Shown here: positions 8,294 to 16,285 of the stretch, piece after piece
Numbering within the stretch: position 1 is the stretch's first letter
Layout of the letters: each line of letters starts with the position of its first letter
DNA from: Mesorhizobium sp. B2-1-8
GTDB lineage: Bacteria; Pseudomonadota; Alphaproteobacteria; Rhizobiales; Rhizobiaceae
NCBI RefSeq assembly: GCF_006442545.2
Contig: NZ_CP083952.1
Location: 5,805,501 to 5,869,500, forward strand
Length of the DNA: 64,000 nucleotides
Reading direction: 5' to 3'
Translations under genes and position numbers: made by a program
Notes under the pieces: generated by a model
What the model was told of the DNA's origin: nothing
Seen by the model: only the letters and a program-made list of their open reading frames with translations
Database searches by the model: none

Positions 8294-9412
8294 ATGGATG
8301 TAGTCGTGCTGGGCGGCGGACTGATGGGGACGGCTTCGGCCTATTTCCTCGCCCGGCGCGGCGCACGCGTGACGCTGATCGAGCGGAGCCGGATCGGAAC
8401 CGGGGCAACGGTCGCCTCCTTCGGCAACATCCGGCGCACAGGACGTCATCTGTCCCAGCTTCCATTGGCCCATCGCTCGCTCAGGCTCTGGGGCGAGGCC
8501 GAGAAAATGCTTGGCCGCGACGTCGAATTCCGCGTAACCGGCCATATCCGGTTGATCTTCGATGAAGCCAGTCTCGCCGACATGCGGACCTATGCCCAGA
8601 CGGCGCGGCCCTGGGGACTTGAGCTGGAAGAACTCAGCCCACGCGAGATTCACACACGCTTTCCCGGCCTCGGTCCCGATGCGATCGCGGCGTCGTTCTC
8701 GCCGCGTGATGGCAGCGGCAATCCGCGGCTGATTGCACCCGCCTTTGCCGAGGCCGCGCACCAACTGGGCGCCAAACTTGTCGAAGAAGCGGAGGTCGAG
8801 ACGATCAAGCACACGGCTTCCGGGTTTCTCGTTGTCAGTTCAAAGGGAAAATTCGCCGCCGAGTGTTTGCTCAACACTGCCGGAGCTTGGGGTGCACGCA
8901 TCGCCGCACAGTTCGGCGAACAGGTTCCGCTCGACGCGCGTGGCCCACAAATGGGCGTGACCGAACCACTGCCGCACCGGATCCTGCCGGTGGTCGGCAT
9001 CTGGACTCTCGACAAGAACCATGGCGCCTATCTGCGTCAGGTCGAGCGGGGCAACATCGTCTTCGGCGGCGCCGCCGAAAGAGTGTCGGTGGATCTCGAC
9101 CCAGGCCATGCGGCCGCCGACCCCATGCGCCTGCCCACGCAATTGCGTGCCGTCGTGCGGCTGCTGCCGGCAATCGCGCAGGCCACCGTCATCCGCACCT
9201 GGTCAGGCTGCGAGGGCTATGTCAGGGATATGCTGCCGGTCATGGGATGCTCGGCGACGACGCCGGGCCTGTACCACGCCTTCGGCTTCAGCGGTCATGG
9301 CTTCCAGCTCGGCCCGGGCGTGGGAGACGCCATGGCCGAACTCATCATGACCGACCGATGCGAAACGCCGCTCGATGATTTCAGGGTCGATCGCTTCGGC
9401 CGCGCCGTCTGA
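8294..9412 (+). CDS. FAD-dependent oxidoreductase, DAO family (HcnC / opine oxidase B type)
   Basis: About 372 aa starting at the ATG of MDVVVLGGGLMG, with AGAGGG 4 bp upstream; an in-frame start five codons earlier has no better ribosome site. The Rossmann motif VLGGGLMGTASA opens the protein and the FAD-ribose acidic residue is in TLIERSR. The C-terminal HGFQLGPGVGDAMAELI is the flavin-closing motif of the family. It is divergent from lysR and shares the candidate operator at 8201-8215. It probably provides the beta (substrate-oxidising) subunit for the HcnA/HcnB-like proteins encoded at 1.5-3.1 kb, although the 122-1447 oxidase is a second candidate. Confidence 0.88.
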   Translation: MDVVVLGGGLMGTASAYFLARRGARVTLIERSRIGTGATVASFGNIRRTGRHLSQLPLAHRSLRLWGEAEKMLGRDVEFRVTGHIRLIFDEASLADMRTYAQTARPWGLELEELSPREIHTRFPGLGPDAIAASFSPRDGSGNPRLIAPAFAEAAHQLGAKLVEEAEVETIKHTASGFLVVSSKGKFAAECLLNTAGAWGARIAAQFGEQVPLDARGPQMGVTEPLPHRILPVVGIWTLDKNHGAYLRQVERGNIVFGGAAERVSVDLDPGHAAADPMRLPTQLRAVVRLLPAIAQATVIRTWSGCEGYVRDMLPVMGCSATTPGLYHAFGFSGHGFQLGPGVGDAMAELIMTDRCETPLDDFRVDRFGRAV

Positions 9413-9747
9413 GAGCAACTGTCGACATCCGCGCAACGACGGCCCTTTGGTCGCGAAAGAGGGACAATCCATTCGTCGGCGTCTTCGAGCATGAGGAAGC
9501 GCTGCGTTGCCCGGCACAAAGGTTTCCTCGATGGTTTTGGCCATCAGCCAACACTGGCACCGGGGATGCACGGACCAAAATCAGAACCACTTAATTGCAC
9601 CGCCGTGAAGCAGTTCCGGGAAACTATCGAAGGCTCCAGCTACGATAGCGGTCAAGCTCCGAAGACCGTACAAGTGCTCATGAGCAAGCATCTGAAGAAG
9701 ATGTTCGACCAGGTGGCCGCAATGGCTGTCCACGCGGACCAAGGATT
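9413..9747. other. Gene-free stretch, no recognisable content
   Basis: Between the convergent oxidase and uxuA. It holds a short open frame on the plus strand (9491-9751) and one on the minus strand (9203-9571) that match nothing I recognise. There is no convincing terminator hairpin. It may be decayed coding sequence. Confidence 0.4.
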
Positions 9748-10941
9748 CTAAAGCGGCAAGCGCTCCAGCGCTGCTACCGCAGTCATGACCCCTCGCAGCT
9801 CGGCAAGACCCTTGAGGCGGCCGATCATCGGATAGCCGGGATGGGTCGGCTTGCCGACATCGTCGAGCAGCTCGTGACCGTGATCGGGTCGCATCGGGAT
9901 GCGCCAGTCGCGCCGCCCTTCTTCGAGCCGCCGCTTTTGCTCGCGCAGCAATATCGTAATCAGGGCCACCATGTCGGTGTCGCCTCCCAAATGCTCGGCC
10001 TCCATGAAGGAGCCGTCCGGTTCGTTGGCGACATTGCGCAAATGGGCAAAATGGATGCGTTCGGCAAAGCGCGCCGCGATCGCCGGCACGTCGTTGTCCG
10101 GTCCCGCCCCCAGCGAACCGGAGCATAGCGTGAGACCATTCGAGCGCGACGGCACCGCATCAAGCGTGAAGGCGATGTCCTCGGCGTTGGACACGATGCG
10201 CGGCAGGCCGAACAACGGACGCGGCGGATCATCGGGGTGTACGCACATATTGATGCCGAGCTCCTCGGCGGTGGGGATGACGGCGGCAAGAAAGCGCACG
10301 AAGTTCTGCCGCAGTTCCGCCTTCGCCATGCCGTGGTAGCGAGCGAGCACGGCCTTCAGCCCCGGCACGTCATAGCGCTCGTAGGCGCCCGGCAGGCCGG
10401 CCATGATGTTGGCCAGCAGGCGCGCGCGGTCGCCTTCCGAAGAGGCGCCGAACCATGCTCTGGCCCGAGCCATGATTTCGGGCGTGTGCTCCTCTTCGGC
10501 ACCGTGACGTTCGAGAATGAAGCAGTCGAAGGCAGCATATTCGTGCGCGTTGAAACGCAGCGCCGTACCGCCTCCCGGCAGCGGCGCGGCCAACTCGGTG
10601 CGGGTCCAGTCGAGCACCGGCATGAAATTGTAGCAAACGGTGGTGATGCCGCAACGGGCCAGGTTTCTGAGCGATTGCCGATAGTTGGCGAAGAGCGGCT
10701 CCAGATCGCCATCTCCGGATTTGATGGTCTCGTGAACCGGAAGGCTCTCCACGACGCGCCACTCCAGCCCGAGCTCCGTATCGGCAATCACGCGCTTGCG
10801 CTTTTCGATCTCATCAACGCTCCACGCCACACCATAGGGGATGTGGTGCAGCGCCGTGACGATGCCTGTCGCTCCGGCTTGCCTGATATGGGAGAGCCGG
10901 ACGGCGTCGTCCGGGCCGAACCAGCGGAAGGTCTGTTCCAT
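9748..10941 (-). CDS. uxuA: Mannonate dehydratase
   Basis: Converts D-mannonate to 2-keto-3-deoxy-D-gluconate in hexuronate catabolism. It has 397 aa from the ATG at 10941 (MEQTFRWFG), the normal family length. Hallmark segments are the N-terminal TFRWFGPDDAV, HHIPYGVAW, the metal/active-site block NMCVHPDDPPRPLFGLPRI and the C-terminal RPDHGHELLDD. It is the last gene of a minus-strand operon: zinc dehydrogenase, dctP, dctQ, dctM, gntR, uxuA. With the dehydrogenase it would turn an imported hexonate such as L-gulonate or D-mannonate into KDG; no KDG kinase or aldolase is adjacent. Confidence 0.95.
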   Translation of the reverse strand: MEQTFRWFGPDDAVRLSHIRQAGATGIVTALHHIPYGVAWSVDEIEKRKRVIADTELGLEWRVVESLPVHETIKSGDGDLEPLFANYRQSLRNLARCGITTVCYNFMPVLDWTRTELAAPLPGGGTALRFNAHEYAAFDCFILERHGAEEEHTPEIMARARAWFGASSEGDRARLLANIMAGLPGAYERYDVPGLKAVLARYHGMAKAELRQNFVRFLAAVIPTAEELGINMCVHPDDPPRPLFGLPRIVSNAEDIAFTLDAVPSRSNGLTLCSGSLGAGPDNDVPAIAARFAERIHFAHLRNVANEPDGSFMEAEHLGGDTDMVALITILLREQKRRLEEGRRDWRIPMRPDHGHELLDDVGKPTHPGYPMIGRLKGLAELRGVMTAVAALERLPL

Positions 10942-10995
10942 CGCCTTGCGATCCTTGCGTATTTTCAATGGGAGGGAAGTTGCGGCCCGCAGCGG

Positions 10996-11715
10996 TCAGT
11001 CGTCGGCCTGGATCAGATCGGGCCGGCTGGCCGCCAGGCCGTGCGTGATCTTCAGCACCTCCGACAGATGCTCGCGCATGCGGGCCTCCGCCGCCGCGAT
11101 ATCGCCATCGAGCACGGCCTTGAAGATCGCCTCGTGCTGGGCGATCAGTGTGTCGACCGGCGTGATCGCCGGCAGGCTGAGGAAGCGCAGACGGTCGAAC
11201 TGCGCCTTTTCCCGCTCGATGACTCCCCAGACGCTGCTCTGGCCGATACCGTCGGCCAGAGCAGCGTGAAAGTCGTCGTCGGCTTCGGTGAAGCGTGCCG
11301 CGTCACCGCCGGCGTCGCGCTGGCGGGCAAGCGCGGCACGCAGGTTCCGCGCGGTTTCCTCGCTGATGCCGCTGGCAGCGGCACTCCGCGCCACGGCGAC
11401 CTCCAGCGCCTCACGCACGAAGCGGGCACGCTCCACGGCCTTGAGCGAGATGCGGCGCACGAAGCTGCCGCGTTGCGGCAGCACCTCGATCATCTCTTCC
11501 TCGACCAGGCGGATCAGCGCCTCGCGCACCGGCGTGCGGCTGGTGCCGAAGCGCATGGCCAGTTCGTTCTCCGACAGCCGCTCGCCTGGGGTCAGGCGCA
11601 GCGAGACGATATCTCGCCGCAGCGCGGCATGGATCTCGCGCACCGAAGCCGGCATGGTGCGAAAACCCGACGGGCTGGTCGGTCGGATCGCCGGTAGGCC
11701 CTTGGTCACGTCCAT
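10996..11715 (-). CDS. GntR family regulator (FadR/UxuR-like)
   Basis: About 239 aa. The N-terminal winged helix (residues about 20-85) includes ENELAMRFGTSRTPVREALIRL, the GntR recognition region, and is followed by an FCD effector domain with the usual metal-binding His pattern (FHAAL, QHEAI, MREHL). The ATG at 11715 is taken. A GTG two codons later (11709) has the better AGGAG spacing (7 bp) and is equally possible. It lies between dctM and uxuA in the gulonate/mannonate operon. It is the natural candidate to bind the 37-bp palindrome that covers the operon promoter at 15645-15679. Confidence 0.9.
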   Translation of the reverse strand: MDVTKGLPAIRPTSPSGFRTMPASVREIHAALRRDIVSLRLTPGERLSENELAMRFGTSRTPVREALIRLVEEEMIEVLPQRGSFVRRISLKAVERARFVREALEVAVARSAAASGISEETARNLRAALARQRDAGGDAARFTEADDDFHAALADGIGQSSVWGVIEREKAQFDRLRFLSLPAITPVDTLIAQHEAIFKAVLDGDIAAAEARMREHLSEVLKITHGLAASRPDLIQADD

Positions 11716-11719
11716 TCTC

Positions 11720-12996
11720 CTATTCAAAAAACAAGCTCGGCAGCCAGAGCGATATGGCCGGTATGTAGGATACCAGCATCAGAACGATAATATTGCAGAT
11801 CAGGAAGGGCACGATGGCCTTGCTGACCTGGGCAAGCGAAACCTTGCCGATGTTGGCGGCAACGAACAGGCATACGCCGACCGGCGGCGTGGTCAGGCCG
11901 ATCATCAAATTCAGGATGCAGAAGATCGCGAAATGGATCGGATCGATGCCTACCTGCGTGGCGACCGCCAGAAGCGGCGGAAACAGGATGATGAGAGCGG
12001 CTATCGTTTCCATGAAGGTGCCGACGATCAGCAGCAGGATGTTGATGAACAGGATGATGAGATACTTGTTCGTCGTCACCGCCAGCATCGCTGCCGCGAT
12101 CGCCTGCGGAATCTGCTCGCTGGTCATGATCCAGCCGAAGACGTTGGCAAGCCCGACCAGCAGGATAAGCGCGCCCGAGCCGATGGCGCTTTCCAGGAGG
12201 ATGCCCGGCAGGTCTTTCAGGCGGAACCCCTTATAGACGAAGAGGCCGATAGCGAAGGCGTACAGCGAGGCGACGATCGACGCCTCTGTGGGCGTGAACA
12301 CACCGCCCACGATGCCGACGAGGATGATGAGCGTCATAAGGATCGCCCAGATCGCTGCACGGCTGGAACGCAGCAACACACGGAAGCCGACCCATTCGCC
12401 CTTGGGGTAGCCGCGTTGGCGCGACAGGATATAGACAGTGATCAGCATGCCGAGGCCGAGCAGCAAGCCGGGGATCGCGCCGGCCACGAACATCTTGCCG
12501 ACCGACAGGCCGGTGAGCGTTCCGGCAATGATCATCGGAACGCTTGGCGGAATGATCGGACCAACGGTGGAGGCGGCGGCGGTAAGAGCCGAAGCAAGGG
12601 GGCGTCATATCCGGCCTTCTTCATCGCCGGGATCATGACGGCGCCGATCGAGGCCGTCTCCGCGACAGCCGTGCCGGATATCCCGGCGAAGATCATCGAA
12701 CCGGTGACGTTGGCCAGGCCGAGGCCTCCGCGGATGTGGCCGACAAGCGCATTGCCGAAACGCACGATCTGGTCGGTGATACCGCCGCCGTTCATCAGGT
12801 TGCCGGCCAGCACGAAGCCGGGGATGCACAACAGCACGAAGCTGTCCATGCCTGAATACATGAACTGTGCCACGACCGTCAGGTCGATGTCGGCAAGGTA
12901 GAGATAAATGGCCGACGCAACACCAAGCGCGATCGCAACCGGCACACCGAGGATGAGGCAGATGGCGAAGCTGCCGAAAAGGGCCGCGACCAGCAT
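11720..12996 (-). pseudogene. dctM: TRAP transporter large permease, frameshifted (dctM)
   Basis: Large membrane subunit of a TRAP importer, expected length about 425 aa. The reading frame begins MLVAALFGSF at 12996 and runs correctly to YDAP, then goes out of frame. The remainder of the protein (ALTAAASTVGPIIPPSVPMII to the C-terminus) continues in another frame down to 11720. The break is at a run of five G on the plus strand (12598-12602). One extra base there would restore YDAPLASALTAAAS, and the total span of 1277 nt is one short of a multiple of three. Both halves are otherwise clean and free of stops, so this is either a very recent mutation or a homopolymer sequencing error. If real, the transporter is inactive. 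Confidence 0.88.
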
Positions 12997-13490
12997 CAGA
13001 TCAGCTCCTCGTGACGCATTGGCTGTCCGAAGCCGAACAGCCGGGCCAGGGAGAAGATGGCAAGCGCAACCGGAATTATCAGCACGGTGACGTAAACGAT
13101 GAGCATCGGCGCGTCGAGGGATCGTGCGCGCTCGCCGATGCTTCCCGAGACATAGGCGTAGGCACCGGGAATGACGGCGAGGCTGAACAGCATCGTGATA
13201 ACATCTGCCACCCGCTCGACCTGGCGCCGGGCGCGGGCTGGCAGGGATGCCGTGAAGAGGTCGACATTGACCAGGTCGCCACGCAGGACGGCGAGGCCGC
13301 ACGAAAAGGCGACCATGTGCAGCAACGCGAAACGCGCCACCTCCTCGGTCCAGGCCGGTGACGGGAAGCCCGGCAGACGGCCGAGCACCTGTATGGTCAC
13401 GACGGCGATGAGAACGGCGAAAGCAATGATGGTTCCGGCTTTGCAGATCGCCTTCAGGCCAGCCAGCAGCATACCGACGGTTCGTTTCAT
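12996..13490 (-). CDS. dctQ: TRAP transporter small permease
   Basis: A 164-aa protein with four predicted membrane helices and the DctQ signature around residues 25-60 (VVTIQVLGRLPGFPSPAWTEEVARF). It pairs with DctM to form the channel of the TRAP importer. A good ribosome site (GGGAGGAGCCC) precedes the ATG. Its stop codon shares one base with the dctM start, so expression is coupled. Together with dctP it probably brings in a hexonate or hexuronate. Confidence 0.93.
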   Translation of the reverse strand: MKRTVGMLLAGLKAICKAGTIIAFAVLIAVVTIQVLGRLPGFPSPAWTEEVARFALLHMVAFSCGLAVLRGDLVNVDLFTASLPARARRQVERVADVITMLFSLAVIPGAYAYVSGSIGERARSLDAPMLIVYVTVLIIPVALAIFSLARLFGFGQPMRHEELI

Positions 13491-13598
13491 GGGCTCCTCC
13501 CAGACGAGCGCCGGGTCGTTATCGCGGTCCGGCGTTCATGGTCCTTGTGGGGTCGACAAAAGTGGAGAAGCCGCCCAACGGGCGGTTTCCCGACTCGC

Positions 13599-14588
13599 CT
13601 ATTTCGTGGCGAGAATGTCCTCGTAAAGCGGCTTCAGGTCGGCGCCGAGCGAGGCGGTGACCGCATCCTTGCCCCTGGTGGCGAACGCCTGCTTGTCCAC
13701 ATCGATGAACTCCATGCCTTTGGCCTTCAGTTCGTCGGCGATGCGAGCCTCGTCGGCCAGGAACAGCTTGCGCTCGAATTCCTGCGCCACGGCGGCCGCT
13801 TCCCGGATGGCTTTCTGCTGCTCATCTGGCAGCTTGCCGAGTTTCCGGCTGCCGCCGACGAGGTAGATCCAGCTCAGCACGTGGTCGGTCTTGTTCAGAT
13901 ATTTCTGCACCTCGAAGAAACTCGCCGACTGGATCAGGGCGAGCGGGTTCTCCTGCGCGTCGACGACATGGCTCTGCAGCGAGGTGAAGACCTCGGAGAA
14001 GGCCATCGGCGTCGGTTTGGCGCCGAGCGCCTGCCAGAACGAGACGAACAACGGCACGTTCGGCACGCGCAGTTTGAGGCCGGCGAGTTCATCGGGCGTG
14101 CGGATCGCCTTGTTGGCGGTCAGTTCCCGCGGACCGCGCGCAAACCAGGTCAGCGGAACGAGCTTGGTCTTGTCCTCGATCTCGGCGGCGATCTTCTGGC
14201 CGACGGAGCCCCCGATCACGGCCTTCATGTGGTCGAGATCGCGGATGGCGTAAGGCACGGCGAGCAAGGCTGCGAGCGGTGCCCAGTTCTGCAGTGACTC
14301 GCCGGTGATCGTGAAATCGACGGTGCCGAGTTGGATGCCTTTGATGAGGTCGGTTTCCTTGCCTAGCTGCTCGTTCGGAAAGACCTTGATCTCGATCTCG
14401 CCATTGGTGCGGGTGGCGACCTCCTCGGCGAACTTCAGCGAGGCCTTGTGCCAGCTGTTCTGCTCGTTCGCGAGATGGCCAAGCTTCAATACGGTCTTGG
14501 CTCGGGCACGGCCGACGATAGTGATGCTGGCGCCAGCACCGAGAGCGGTGGCCAGCACACCGCGGCGTGAAATTTTGGTATCGAACAC
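13599..14588 (-). CDS. dctP: TRAP transporter substrate-binding protein
   Basis: Periplasmic receptor of 329 aa with a GTG start and a strong AAGGAGG site. The leader has twin Arg (ISRRGVLATALGAGASI), suggesting Tat export, and cleavage is likely after GRARA. The family block GVQLGTVDF-like (GIQLGTVDFTI) and the LKLRVPNVPLF segment with the carboxylate-binding Arg are present. The genomic setting with uxuA and a gulonate-type dehydrogenase suggests a sugar-acid ligand. This is inferred from neighbours, not from binding-site residues. Confidence 0.93.
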   Translation of the reverse strand: MFDTKISRRGVLATALGAGASITIVGRARAKTVLKLGHLANEQNSWHKASLKFAEEVATRTNGEIEIKVFPNEQLGKETDLIKGIQLGTVDFTITGESLQNWAPLAALLAVPYAIRDLDHMKAVIGGSVGQKIAAEIEDKTKLVPLTWFARGPRELTANKAIRTPDELAGLKLRVPNVPLFVSFWQALGAKPTPMAFSEVFTSLQSHVVDAQENPLALIQSASFFEVQKYLNKTDHVLSWIYLVGGSRKLGKLPDEQQKAIREAAAVAQEFERKLFLADEARIADELKAKGMEFIDVDKQAFATRGKDAVTASLGADLKPLYEDILATK

Positions 14589-14616
14589 AGTTTCTTCCTC
14601 CTTCGGTTGTTATGCA

Positions 14617-15633
14617 TCAGTCAAAGGCGAGATGAACCTTGACGACCTGTCCCGGTTCACTCTCGATCAGCGAAAACGCAGCCTTCGCCTCGGCGGCGGC
14701 AAAGGTGTGGGTAATCATGGCGGCCGGACGCAACCTCCCTTGCTCCAGCCACCTGATGACTTCCGGCAAGAGTCTACGGCTGAGCCGTGACCCGTGCAGC
14801 GACAGTTCCTTCCTGACGATCTCCTGCTGACTGACGTTGCACGGCGCGGGTGAAAAGCCGAGCAGGCCGATACGGCCGGCGGGACTTGCCAGCCCGCAGG
14901 CCTCGGCCAGGAGCGCCGGTACGCCTGCACCGTCGATGACCACTGACGGCCCGAGGCCTTCGTTCTCGCCAGCAACGGCGAGTGGCACAGACTCTCTGGT
15001 GGAATGGATGACGCGGTCGGCACCGAAGGCTTCTGCGCGTCGCAGGCGATTGGCGTCGAGATCTGCCACAATCACCCGTGCGCCATGGAGCTTCGCCACC
15101 TGAAGGACCGTGAGGCCCACGGTGCCAGCACCGTAGACGAGCACCACATCGTCTGCCGAGCAGCCAGTTCGCGAAAGGACGTTCGCCGCGATCGAAAACG
15201 GCTCGGCGAGCGCGGCTACCTCGACCGGCAGTGTGGGTGGCAGTTTCACCGCATTAGCAGCGGGCACGACAACCCGATCGCGGAAGCCGCCGTCCCGATG
15301 AACGCCCAGCACCTCCAGATTGGCGCAGACATTGGACCGGCCGACGCGACAGGCATAGCAATGGCCGCAGGAAACCACCGGATCGACGACGACGCGATCG
15401 CCCGGCGCCAATCCCGTCGCCTGCGGCCCGACTGCCTCGACGACACCTGCAAATTCATGGCCGATGATGCGCGGATATTTTGCAAAGGGATTGGTGCCGT
15501 GGAGAATGTGGATATCTGAGCCGCAGATACCTGCGCGCTGCACGCGCACCATCACATCGTCCGCTCCCAGCGCGCGCGGCTCGTTCTCCATCAGGACCAG
15601 GGTGCCCGGCCTTTCGACGGCGACGGCAACCAT
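14617..15633 (-). CDS. Zinc-dependent alcohol dehydrogenase, RspB / L-gulonate 5-dehydrogenase-like
   Basis: Medium-chain dehydrogenase of 338 aa. Catalytic zinc ligands are in AGICGSDIHILHG and GHEFAGVVE. Structural zinc comes from the four cysteines of CGHCYACRVGRSNVC. The nucleotide fold is VYGAGTVGLTVLQVAK with Asp (VADLD) specifying NAD. RspB-type enzymes next to UxuA or RspA oxidise L-gulonate or a similar hexonate at C5 before reduction to mannonate. It starts at ATG 15633 with TGGGAGGAAGC as ribosome site, four codons inside the longest frame. It is the first gene of the operon and lies 11 bp after the promoter palindrome. Confidence 0.85.
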   Translation of the reverse strand: MVAVAVERPGTLVLMENEPRALGADDVMVRVQRAGICGSDIHILHGTNPFAKYPRIIGHEFAGVVEAVGPQATGLAPGDRVVVDPVVSCGHCYACRVGRSNVCANLEVLGVHRDGGFRDRVVVPAANAVKLPPTLPVEVAALAEPFSIAANVLSRTGCSADDVVLVYGAGTVGLTVLQVAKLHGARVIVADLDANRLRRAEAFGADRVIHSTRESVPLAVAGENEGLGPSVVIDGAGVPALLAEACGLASPAGRIGLLGFSPAPCNVSQQEIVRKELSLHGSRLSRRLLPEVIRWLEQGRLRPAAMITHTFAAAEAKAAFSLIESEPGQVVKVHLAFD

Positions 15634-15644
15634 GCTTCCTCCCA

Positions 15645-15679
15645 ACTTCCATACTAGTGTGCATCACTAGTATGGAAGT
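15645..15679. promoter_or_regulatory. Perfect palindromic operator over the gulonate operon promoter
   Basis: Arms AACTTCCATACTAGTG and CACTAGTATGGAAGTT (16 bp counting 15644 and 15680) flank the 5-nt spacer TGCAT. On the minus strand TTGACA (15695-15690) and TACTAG (15672-15667) are 17 bp apart, so the repeat covers the -10 element and start site. A repressor bound here would block transcription; the FadR-type protein encoded in the operon is the obvious ligand. Confidence 0.75.
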
Positions 15680-15695
15680 TTCTTCGGTCTGTCAA
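15667..15695 (-). promoter_or_regulatory. Sigma-70 promoter of the gulonate/TRAP/uxuA operon
   Basis: -35 TTGACA (consensus), 17-bp spacer, -10 TACTAG followed by TG, read on the minus strand. It lies 34 bp upstream of the dehydrogenase start. Confidence 0.65.
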
Positions 15696-15734
15696 TTAAC
15701 GCATCGGACTCTGGCACCCAACGTCTTGCAATGC

Positions 15735-15970
15735 CCTAGCGGCCGGGGACCGTCGGGCCAACGCCTGCGTGGCTTTGCCCCGCATGGCCACTGGCGCACG
15801 CTGACCTTCTCGGTGCCCTGCGCTGCGACCAGCTCATGGCGCCTTGCGTTTTCGACGGGCCGATCAACGGCCAGTGTTTTTCGGGCCTACGTCGAGCAGC
15901 AGCTCCTGCCGGTGCTCGAGCCCGACGACATCGCAGTCATGGACAATCTCGGATCCCAGAAACTCCTTGC
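15735..15970 (+). mobile_element. IS630-family transposase remnant
   Basis: Translated pieces match the central catalytic part of IS630 transposases: GQRLRGFAPHGHWRTLTF, then in another frame GALRCDQLMAPCVFDGPINGQ, then back to FRAYVEQQLLPVL and VMDNLGSQK with the second catalytic Asp. At least two frame changes and missing ends show it is dead. Downstream it runs directly into an IS256 fragment of opposite orientation. Confidence 0.8.
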
Positions 15971-15974
15971 TCAA

Positions 15975-16203
15975 TTTGGCGAAGGCGGTGGCGATGAAGG
16001 CCGAGACGACGCGGCGGTTGCTATTGCCGGCGTGCGCCAGGACGTTCCTCATGAAATGGACGCGGCAAGCGTTGCCACGCGGCCGAAAGAACCTTGGTAA
16101 CAGGCGCCTTCAGGTCTTCATTCGCATCGGAGACGACGAGCTTCACGCTCCTGAGGCCGCGCCGCGTCAGCTTGCGAAGCAATTGGCTGATTGACACGGG
16201 CAC
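15975..16203 (-). mobile_element. IS256-family (mutator type) transposase remnant
   Basis: On the minus strand RKLTRRGLRSVKLVVSDAN and KAPVTKVLSAAWQR, then after a frameshift MRNVLAHAGNSNRRVVSAFI, reproduce the conserved middle of IS256 transposases. The similarity stops abruptly after IATAFA, where IS630-derived sequence begins. Only about 75 codons remain, so it is inactive. Confidence 0.82.
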
Positions 16204-16285
16204 ATGTCACAGCTCATCCGGCCCTTCCGATATCGGCACCGAGACCTTCAGGTGAAAGGAGACCGGTATTCTCCTTCTCCTTTGT

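Noticed and set aside
9491..9751. 86-codon plus-strand frame between the oxidase and uxuA
   Set aside because: No ribosome site, no recognisable sequence, and it overlaps the end of uxuA.
10237..11697. 486-codon plus-strand frame across uxuA and gntR
   Set aside because: Antisense; no domain, and it crosses two well-supported minus-strand genes.
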